Assembly (NCBI GenBank): GCA_016870425.1
Contig: VGBQ01000161.1
Coordinates: 1 to 5,684, forward strand
Source of the DNA: Actinomycetota bacterium
GTDB lineage: Bacteria > Actinomycetota > Actinomycetes > S36-B12
DNA: 5,684 nucleotides
Direction of reading: 5' to 3'
Shown here: piece by piece, positions 1 through 4,460 of the stretch
Numbering within the stretch: position 1 is the stretch's first letter
How the letters are laid out: the number at the start of each line of letters is the position of its first letter
Program-made: the position numbers and the translations under genes
The notes under the pieces: generated by a model
What the model saw: only the letters and a program-made list of their open reading frames with translations
Database searches by the model: none
What the model was told of the DNA's origin: nothing

Positions 1-109
1 TGGCAAAGCCGGCGCGCTCCCCCTGGAAGTCGCGCGCGTCCTCGGGGATCGAGTAGTCGGCCGCATTGTGCGACCCCTCTCCGTGCCGCCACTGGCTGAA
101 GGTCGTCAC
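1..109 (-). CDS. Probable RDD-family membrane protein, N-terminal fragment (cut by window edge)
   Basis: Only the first 36 codons are in the window, reading VTTFSQWRHGEG... and ending ...DFQGERAGFA at the edge. The GTG start (109..107) overlaps the TGA stop of the upstream VDL-repeat gene in a GTGA junction. A GGAGG Shine-Dalgarno lies at 121..117 with a 7-nt spacer, so the start is well supported and translational coupling is likely. The hydrophilic leader ending in a 'GERAG' motif resembles the stretch just before the first membrane helix of actinobacterial RDD-family proteins. From memory, RDD genes often sit beside VDL-repeat proteins like the neighbour here. The RDD assignment is therefore an inference from a short leader plus context; no membrane segment is visible in the window. 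That this is a real gene is much more certain than the family. Confidence 0.55.
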   Translation of the reverse strand, partial: MTTFSQWRHGEGSHNAADYSIPEDARDFQGERAGFA

Positions 110-843
110 GCGTCTGCCTCCGTGAGTGATTCGGGCTCACCGGGGGCATCGAGTTTGCGCCCGCGCCTCGGGAGCAGGCGGTCGACGATGCGGGCCGTCG
201 CGACATCCGTCGCATAGGAGCGCAGACGCACCGCGTCGATGGCGTCGCTGGCCACGCCACCCGTCGACTGGCGGATGATCGCGGGCAGATCGGTCTGCTC
301 GATGACGTACTCCGCGATCTCGACAATCGGCAGCCGGTCGATCACTGTCTCCAGGTCGACCGTCGCCACGAGCGCATCGATATCGACCCGCTGCTCCACG
401 AGCTCGGTCAGGTCGATCTGATCGAGTACGGCGTCGACGACGGCCACGAGGTCGACTCGCTGGAGCACAATCTCTGTCACGTCGATGGAGTCAAGAGCTC
501 CTTCGACCACCCTGCGCAGGTCGACCCGCTCAAGCACGATGCGTGTGAGGTCCAGGCTGTCGAGTGCCTGCGTGATGATCGCGCGCAGGTCGACGCGCGC
601 GAGGACGAGCCCGGTGATGTCGATGCGTGCGACGACAGCGTCGGTCACGCCAGGCACCACCCGGTCGAGCACAGCGGACGTGGGAGGGCCCGCCACCGTG
701 ACGACGGCATCCATCGCCGTCGCCGCCGCAGACTCCATCGCCGACCCGACCGCTGCCAAGAGCCCGCGCAGGCCCTCGACCGGATCCTGCGGGATAGGAC
801 GTACGACGAGGATCACCTCCTGGCGTGCGTCGTCGCGGTCCAC
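106..843 (-). CDS. VDL-repeat hypothetical protein (about 245 aa)
   Basis: Function unknown. The protein is built on a degenerate repeat of the form (I/V/L)D(L/I/V)xx(I/V)V. A 10-residue unit (IDITGLVLAR type) alternates with a 13-residue unit (VDLRAIITQALDS type), giving a 23-residue super-repeat seen three times plus a half unit, then shorter irregular units. A more conserved-looking tail follows (DLPAIIRQSTGGVASDAIDAVRL ... IVDRLLPRR) with a basic cluster near the end. No signal peptide or clear membrane helix is seen; the repeat looks amphipathic and could form a stacked helical or coiled surface (inference). Similar proteins are known to me in actinomycetes next to RDD proteins, so a membrane-associated partner role is plausible. 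Start: GTG at 843 has GGAGG (856..852) with an 8-nt spacer. A longer form from TTG at 888 overlaps the aldo/keto reductase stop in TTGA, but its GAGG is only 2 nt away. Confidence 0.8.
   Translation of the reverse strand: MDRDDARQEVILVVRPIPQDPVEGLRGLLAAVGSAMESAAATAMDAVVTVAGPPTSAVLDRVVPGVTDAVVARIDITGLVLARVDLRAIITQALDSLDLTRIVLERVDLRRVVEGALDSIDVTEIVLQRVDLVAVVDAVLDQIDLTELVEQRVDIDALVATVDLETVIDRLPIVEIAEYVIEQTDLPAIIRQSTGGVASDAIDAVRLRSYATDVATARIVDRLLPRRGRKLDAPGEPESLTEADA
418..624 (-). repeat. Three tandem 69-bp (23-aa) coding repeats inside the VDL protein
   Basis: The three successive 23-residue units begin IDITGLVLAR, LDLTRIVLER and IDVTEIVLQR. Each is followed by a 13-residue unit: VDLRAIITQALDS, VDLRRVVEGALDS, VDLVAVVDAVLDQ. 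The DNA copies share recurring gtcgac/ctcgac and gtcgat blocks but have diverged. This suggests old duplication maintained at protein level rather than recent tandem expansion. A partial fourth unit (IDLTELVEQR) continues below 418. Confidence 0.75.
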
Positions 844-884
844 GAGCAGATCCTCCCAGACCTGACGGATTCCAGAGCCGGGGA

Positions 885-1835
885 TCAATACCTCGGTGCG
901 ACCGAGCGCGGCAACGATGCGAGGTCGGCAAGGTCAACGGGCTCGAGGACCAGGTCGACGGCCGCGGCGTTCTCCTCCAGCCAGCGACGGCGCTTGGTGC
1001 CCGGGATCGGCACGACGTGGTCGCCCTGGGCCAGCACCCAGGCGAGTGCGACCTGCGCCGCCGTCACTCCGCGACGTGCAGCGACGGCGCGCACACCATC
1101 GACGATCGCGGCATTGGCCGCCATCGCCTCCGGGGTGAAGCGAGGGTTCGCTGATCGGAAGTCACCTTCACCGATGCCGTCAGCGGTGAGGGCACCGGTG
1201 AGGAAGCCGCGGCCGAGAGGACAGTAGGCGAGGAAGCCGATGCCGCGCTCCTGCGTGAGTGCGAGTACGCCGTTGACGACATTTTCTTCGGTCCACACCG
1301 AGAGTTCGCTCTGCACGCTTGACACCGGATGCACGTCATCGGCCGCGCGGATCTCCTCGACGCTTGCCTCGGACAGGCCGAGGTAGCGCACCTTGCCGGC
1401 AGCGACCAACTCCGCCATCGCCCCCCACGTCTCCTCGACCGGCACGGCTGGATCGACACGATGGAGCTGGTAAAGGTCGATGGTGTCGACACCGAGGCGG
1501 GTCAGTGAGGCATCGCATGCCGCGCGGATGTGCTCGGGAGATCCATTGCGCCCATACGTCGTCGCGTCGATGGGCACGAGCCCCGCCTTCGTCGCGATGA
1601 CGACATGGTCGCGCAGCCCTGCCCGCACGACGTAGTCGCGGATGAGCTCCTCGTTGGTGAAGGGCCCGTAGACGTCTGCGGTGTCGAGCAGTGTGATGCC
1701 GAGCTCGACCGCGCGATGCAACGTCGCCTCGACCTCCGCGGGATCCGCCTGGCCGACGTTGTAGGCCCAGGACATCGGCATGCACCCGAGCCCGATGGCG
1801 CTCACGTGGAGCTCACCGAGTGTGCGCGTGTCCAT
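885..1835 (-). CDS. Aldo/keto reductase family oxidoreductase (316 aa)
   Basis: NAD(P)H-dependent reductase with the AKR (beta/alpha)8-barrel fold, cytosolic; the carbonyl substrate cannot be told from sequence. The start MDTRTLGELHVSAIGLGCMPMS is the usual AKR N-terminal strand and glycine motif. The catalytic tetrad is visible: Asp51 and Tyr56 in LLDTADVYGPFTNEELI, Lys83 in VVIATKAGL, and His125 in DLYQLHRVDP. Further family blocks are GKVRYLGLSE (148-155), the loop with YCPLGRGFLTG (204-214), and the cofactor-phosphate motif PIPGTKRRRWLEEN (276-289). Length is normal for the family (about 310-340). I chose ATG at 1835 because homology begins there and a GGGAAGGGG purine run lies just upstream; the frame stays open to 1928 but those extra 31 residues are arginine-rich and not AKR-like. 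It is probably the first gene of a minus-strand transcript with the VDL-repeat and RDD genes, and no specific functional link between them is evident. Confidence 0.95.
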   Translation of the reverse strand: MDTRTLGELHVSAIGLGCMPMSWAYNVGQADPAEVEATLHRAVELGITLLDTADVYGPFTNEELIRDYVVRAGLRDHVVIATKAGLVPIDATTYGRNGSPEHIRAACDASLTRLGVDTIDLYQLHRVDPAVPVEETWGAMAELVAAGKVRYLGLSEASVEEIRAADDVHPVSSVQSELSVWTEENVVNGVLALTQERGIGFLAYCPLGRGFLTGALTADGIGEGDFRSANPRFTPEAMAANAAIVDGVRAVAARRGVTAAQVALAWVLAQGDHVVPIPGTKRRRWLEENAAAVDLVLEPVDLADLASLPRSVAPRY

Positions 1836-1866
1836 GAGGCCCCTTCCCGGCAAACGGCGGACCCTG

Positions 1867-1872
1867 ACCCTA
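1867..1872 (-). promoter_or_regulatory. Candidate -10 element (TAGGGT) for the aldo/keto reductase operon
   Basis: A TAnnnT hexamer reads toward the aldo/keto reductase, 31 nt before its ATG. That leaves room for a short leader containing the purine-rich ribosome site. No convincing -35 box is seen, which is common in actinomycetes. The position between divergent genes supports it, but one hexamer is weak evidence. Confidence 0.25.
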
Positions 1873-1921
1873 GCCCGGTGGCACAGTGGACCCTCCACGG
1901 ATGCCCGATGAGGAGGCTGCA

Positions 1922-2323
1922 ATGTCACTGACCCGGTATGCCGGCGCCATGCTCGCTGAGCGCGTCGGAGTCGGCGCGGCCGCTGGTCTGGCTCCGGGCG
2001 CCCTGCTCAAGGCCTTTGGGATCGACGAGTCCGAGGATTCCCCCACGCTGCGCTACTTCGCACGCCTCTTCGCCGTACGCAATGCGGTGCTCGGCGTCCT
2101 CGTGTGGGAGGCGCGCAACGACCCGCGCCGCCTCGAGCGCGTCGCATGGATCAATGCGGCGACCGAGGTGATCGATGCCGTCGCGGCGGCCGCTCCCCTG
2201 GCCACCGGTCGCACCAAGCCTCAGGCCGCCGCGGGCGCCATCGGCGCCTCGCTCGCGGTGAGTGCAGCCTTTGCCGGACTAGCCGTCGCCGCCCGCCGTT
2301 CTTCTTACCGGTGTGGTCGCTAA
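1922..2323 (+). CDS. Small probable membrane protein of unknown function (133 aa)
   Basis: Start ATG at 1922 has a strong AGGAGG site (1911-1916) with a 5-nt spacer; the frame is open from 1886 but the earlier ATG lacks such a site. The protein is alanine-rich, with hydrophobic stretches at about residues 13-32, 46-63, 76-94 and 101-124, compatible with three or four short membrane helices. The block LRYFARLFAVRNAVLGVLV (43-61) resembles small actinobacterial integral membrane proteins of the DUF4267 kind, by memory of pattern only. The last residues (RSSYRCGR) are encoded by the left arm of a 23-bp inverted repeat and the TAA stop falls in its loop. The C-terminus may therefore have been altered by insertion of that element. 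It is transcribed divergently from the aldo/keto reductase and convergently with the acyl-CoA synthetase remnant. No function can be assigned. Confidence 0.75.
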   Translation: MSLTRYAGAMLAERVGVGAAAGLAPGALLKAFGIDESEDSPTLRYFARLFAVRNAVLGVLVWEARNDPRRLERVAWINAATEVIDAVAAAAPLATGRTKPQAAAGAIGASLAVSAAFAGLAVAARRSSYRCGR

Positions 2324-2359
2324 ATCCGGGATTTGACGACCACACCGGTAAGAAGAACG
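2297..2359. repeat. 23-bp perfect inverted repeat with nested 6-bp inverted repeat
   Basis: The left arm 2297-2319 (starts CGTTCTTCTTACC, ends GTGTGGTCG) pairs perfectly with the right arm 2337-2359. The 17-nt centre holds a second inverted repeat, AAATCC/GGATTT (2322-2327 and 2329-2334), separated from the main stem by a 2x2 mismatch. It lies exactly between two convergent reading frames, so a bidirectional terminator is possible. Against a classical intrinsic terminator, the stem base is U-rich on the 5' side and A-rich on the 3' side in both directions, and no T-run follows (the right flank is a G-run). A REP-like palindrome or small mobile element is an equal or better explanation. Only one copy is in this window. 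Confidence 0.85.
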
Positions 2360-2372
2360 AGGAACGGGGGGG

Positions 2373-2987
2373 CTAGGCGAGCCCGAGCATGCCGGGTACG
2401 GCGATCCGACGGACCTTGCCCGAGCCCGTCCGAGGCAGGTCGTCGAGTCGGTAGTAGTCCTCGGGGCGCTTGTAGCCCGCAAGGCGCTCAGCTGCCCAGG
2501 CGCGCACGTCCGCTTCGGCCACGTCTCCCACGATGGCCGCGCACACGCGCTGACCCCACTGCTCGTCGTCGACTCCGAAGACCGCCACCTGGTCCACTCC
2601 GGGGCAGGCGAGGAGCACGCTCTCGACGTCGTCGGGATAGACGTTGACGCCGCCGGTGATGACAAGATCCTCACGCCGACCGTCGATGAAGAGGTAGCCG
2701 TCTTCGTCGAGTCTGCCCGGGTCACCCACCGTGAACTCCCGCACGCCGTCGGCAGCGCGCCAGGCCGACGCGGTCTTGGCCGGGTCGCCCCAGTAGGCGA
2801 ACTCGGACCACGCCGGGGGCTCACACCAGATCACGCCCGCGTCCGTGCGCGATCGCGCATCGGCTCGCTGGCCGGCTACGGGCAGGGTGACCGCCACGCG
2901 ATCGCCCTCGACGAGGCCTCGTCGATGCAGTGCCGCGGCCGACCGACGCGCGAGGACCTCTGCGTGCCCGGACGTCAGGATCTCCAC
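2373..2987 (-). pseudogene. AMP-binding acyl-CoA synthetase-like ORF lacking its catalytic core (204 aa), probably decayed
   Basis: Residues 1-36 (EILTSGHAEVLARRSAAALH...GDRVAVTLP) match the opening of the AMP-binding domain. Residues 51-204 match the end of the large domain and the C-terminal subdomain: EFAYWGDPAKTASAW, VGDPGRLDEDGYLFIDG (TGD-like motif), RREDLVITGGVNVYP hinge (104-118), and PRTGSGKVRR with the usual catalytic lysine at K191. Family members run about 450-550 residues. Here some 250-300 residues are missing in frame, including the glycine-rich ATP loop and the adenylate-binding strands, so adenylation should be impossible. The frame stays open and family-like upstream of the GTG at 2987 (GDPAPERAARFARV) but has no start codon back to 3059, and no good ribosome site precedes the GTG. 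This suggests a lost 5' end as well. An alternative is a retained stand-alone C-terminal domain, since the surviving codons contain no stop or frameshift. Confidence 0.75.
2846..2859. repeat. 14-bp perfect palindrome TGCGCGATCGCGCA
   Basis: A self-complementary 14-mer lies inside the linker (codons for ADARSRT) where the N-terminal and C-terminal parts of the acyl-CoA synthetase remnant meet. It could mark the junction of the internal deletion, or be chance in GC-rich DNA, where GCGATCGC-type words are common. Confidence 0.6.
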
Positions 2988-3055
2988 CCGCGCGAATCTC
3001 GCCGCGCGCTCGGGTGCAGGATCACCCGCGGGACAGCATCGACGAAGGAGAATCC

Positions 3056-3619
3056 ATGGCCGACATCCGGGCCCTCAGCGTCACACTCACCGAGGTGCAC
3101 CGTGAGGCTGGCGCGGCCGTGTCGCCGCCCACGCGCAAGGTGGTGGCGGCCGCCGTGGTGGCCAACCCTCTCGCTGGCCGGCCGCTCGTCGCAGACCTCG
3201 GGGAGCTCGAGGAGATGAGCGTGGAGGTCGCCGGTGTGCTCGTGCAGCGTGCCCTCGAGGTCCTCGCCAGCGCGGGCGTCACCCCCGACCAGGTGCGCGG
3301 CTACGGCAAGGGCGCCATCATCGGCACGCGCGGTGAGCTCGAGCACACGGCAGCTGTGCTGCATCCGCGCTTCGGCGCCCCGGTGCGCGCCGCGATCGGC
3401 GGCGGAGCCGACATCATCCCGGGCACCAAGAAGGTCGCGGGCCCTGGCGCGTCGATCACGATGCCCATCGGCAACAAGGACGACCGCTGGGTCTTCGACG
3501 ACATGGACGCGGCAGAGATCGCGATCGCGGACGCCCCACGCGAGGACGAGATCCTCATCGCGCTGGTGCTGTCGACCGGCGGTCGCCCCCATGCGCGCGT
3601 GAAGAAGCCGGGGGCGTGA
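3056..3619 (+). CDS. DUF1185 / amino acid synthesis (AA_synth) family protein (187 aa)
   Basis: Recognised from the central signature GYGKGAIIGTRGELEHTAAVLHPRFGAPVR (about residues 82-111) followed by GGGADIIPGTKKVAGPGASITMP (115-137) and the C-terminal GGRPHARV (175-182). These are typical of the PF06684 family; 187 residues is the usual length. The biochemical role is not established: the name comes from an old effect on amino-acid production, and members commonly sit in catabolic or transport clusters of proteobacteria and actinomycetes. No signal peptide or membrane helix is apparent, so it is probably cytosolic. ATG at 3056 is preceded by AAGGAG (3045-3050) with a 5-nt spacer; the frame continues upstream to 2930 but that part is low-complexity and not family-like. 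It is followed after one base by the EthD gene, so the two are surely co-transcribed and probably act together. Confidence 0.88.
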   Translation: MADIRALSVTLTEVHREAGAAVSPPTRKVVAAAVVANPLAGRPLVADLGELEEMSVEVAGVLVQRALEVLASAGVTPDQVRGYGKGAIIGTRGELEHTAAVLHPRFGAPVRAAIGGGADIIPGTKKVAGPGASITMPIGNKDDRWVFDDMDAAEIAIADAPREDEILIALVLSTGGRPHARVKKPGA

Positions 3620-3620
3620 C

Positions 3621-3920
3621 ATGAAGGTGATGATCGGGCTCGTCCGCCGCGAGGACATGAGCCATGAAGAATTCGCCCAGTGGTGGACGCAGGAGCACGC
3701 GCCGCTCGCCCGCACACTGCCCGGCGTACGCCGGATCCGCTTCAACCTGCTCGAGGAGGGTGCGCCCTTCGACGGCGTCGCGGAGCTGTGGTTCGACTCT
3801 GCTGAGGCGGCCGATGCGGCGTACGCGACCGAGATCGGCAAGTCGGTCGCCGCCGACTCAATTGCCCACGTGTCCTCGCGCGTGCGGATGCCGGTCGAGG
3901 AGCACGAGATCTTCGGCTAG
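3621..3920 (+). CDS. EthD-domain protein (99 aa)
   Basis: Small dimeric alpha/beta-barrel (ferredoxin-like) protein of the EthD family (PF07110). The family blocks are visible: MKVMIGLVRREDMSHEEFAQ (1-20) with WWTQEHAPLARTLPGVRRI (21-39), where the HAPL histidine and GV/LRR segment are characteristic, then DGVAELWFDSAEAADAAY (51-68). EthD was first linked to the ethyl tert-butyl ether-degrading cytochrome P450 cluster of Rhodococcus. Relatives act as small accessory proteins, cyclases or decarboxylases in degradation and polyketide pathways, so no single reaction can be assigned. The ATG is one base after the TGA of the DUF1185 gene, indicating translational coupling. The TAG stop shares a CTAG tetranucleotide with the stop of the convergent SRPBCC gene, so no intergenic terminator can lie between them. 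Confidence 0.9.
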   Translation: MKVMIGLVRREDMSHEEFAQWWTQEHAPLARTLPGVRRIRFNLLEEGAPFDGVAELWFDSAEAADAAYATEIGKSVAADSIAHVSSRVRMPVEEHEIFG

Positions 3921-4351
3921 GACTCGCAGTACTTCTTGAGCCCCTTCGTCGCGCCCTTGAGCGTGTCACCCAGCGTCTTCTTCATGAGGAAGCCGGGCAG
4001 CGGCAGTGACGGGTCGATCGAGAGGGTCAGCGTCGCCTCGGTGCCCGAGCCCTTGGGCGAGAGTCGCCACGAGCCGCTCGCATCCTTCTGGGCCTTGCTC
4101 GGCGCCACCAGGGTCCACGACATGCCCGAGTCCGTGTGCGCGTAGTCGACCTCGAACTCGTCCTTGGCGACCTTGACGTCGTTGACCTGCCGCGCACGCG
4201 CGGGCAGGCCCGCGGTATCGGACGCGAGGACCTCGGCCGATACGCAGCCGGGGAACCAGTCGACCTGGCCGGGGATGTTGCGGACGACCGCGAGGACCCG
4301 ATCAAGCGGAGCATTGATCGTCACGGTCTCGGATCCGGAGACAGCACCCAT
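3917..4351 (-). CDS. SRPBCC/START-like domain protein (144 aa)
   Basis: Ligand-binding helix-grip fold of the SRPBCC superfamily (polyketide cyclase/CoQ10-binding type). The N-terminal strand and helix read SETVTINAPLDRVLAVVRNIPGQVDWFPGC (7-36), the usual 'x-I-x-A-P ... V ... W-x-P' pattern. Central strands include DEFEVDYAHTDSGMSWTLVAP (64-84) and GSWRLSPKGSGTEATLTLSID (93-113). The long C-terminal helix is LPGFLMKKTLGDTLKGATKGLKKYCES (118-144). Length is typical of single-domain members. The hydrophobic cavity implies binding of a lipid-like or polyketide-like ligand, but the ligand cannot be read from sequence. No ribosome site precedes ATG 4351; a TAGCGT hexamer 6 nt upstream suggests a leaderless transcript. 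It is divergent from the FAD dehydrogenase and convergent with EthD. Such proteins are common stand-alone genes in actinomycetes, so a link with its neighbours is not shown. Confidence 0.88.
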   Translation of the reverse strand: MGAVSGSETVTINAPLDRVLAVVRNIPGQVDWFPGCVSAEVLASDTAGLPARARQVNDVKVAKDEFEVDYAHTDSGMSWTLVAPSKAQKDASGSWRLSPKGSGTEATLTLSIDPSLPLPGFLMKKTLGDTLKGATKGLKKYCES

Positions 4352-4357
4352 AGGGGC

Positions 4358-4363
4358 ACGCTA
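4358..4363 (-). promoter_or_regulatory. Candidate -10 (TAGCGT) of a leaderless SRPBCC gene
   Basis: TAGCGT reads toward the SRPBCC gene and ends 6 nt before its ATG. A TAnnnT box at this distance puts the transcription start at or next to the ATG, the usual architecture of actinobacterial leaderless genes. The absence of any Shine-Dalgarno supports this. No clear -35 box is seen. Confidence 0.45.
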
Positions 4364-4446
4364 GAACCATCGCCGGGATAGCGGGGCTGATCCGCCGAAG
4401 TTCACGGGTAGCCCGACAGGGGCGGCTCTGCCGGTCCGCCGAGCGA

Positions 4447-4452
4447 TAGCGT
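4447..4452 (+). promoter_or_regulatory. Candidate -10 (TAGCGT) of a leaderless FAD dehydrogenase gene
   Basis: The same hexamer TAGCGT lies 8 nt before ATG 4461 on the plus strand, again with no Shine-Dalgarno between. This predicts transcription starting at about the ATG. No -35 box is convincing; the 109-bp region between the two divergent genes otherwise holds only short GC-rich inverted matches. Confidence 0.45.
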
Positions 4453-4460
4453 CTGGCGCC

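Noticed and set aside
530..937. Minus-strand 135-residue frame overlapping the VDL protein
   Set aside because: Arg/Gly/His-rich frame-shifted shadow of the VDL-repeat gene, without the repeat periodicity.
1836..1928. Longer N-terminus for the aldo/keto reductase
   Set aside because: The extra 31 residues are arginine-rich and unlike the family, and they would overlap the divergent gene's ribosome site.
2151..2345. 64-residue minus-strand open frame across the inverted repeat
   Set aside because: It is a shadow of the hypothetical membrane-protein gene, read partly through the palindrome; it has no ribosome site or domain.
2930..3055. Longer N-terminus for the DUF1185 protein
   Set aside because: The upstream 42 residues are Arg/Pro-rich and overlap the synthetase remnant; the AAGGAG site and homology place the start at 3056.
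2975..3841. 288-residue minus-strand open frame
   Set aside because: It is antisense to the DUF1185 and EthD genes, both of which have ribosome sites or coupling and family signatures. The antisense product has no recognisable feature.
4421..4440. GC-rich inverted match ggcgg...ccgcc in the divergent intergenic region as an operator
   Set aside because: Only 5-bp arms in very GC-rich DNA; expected by chance.
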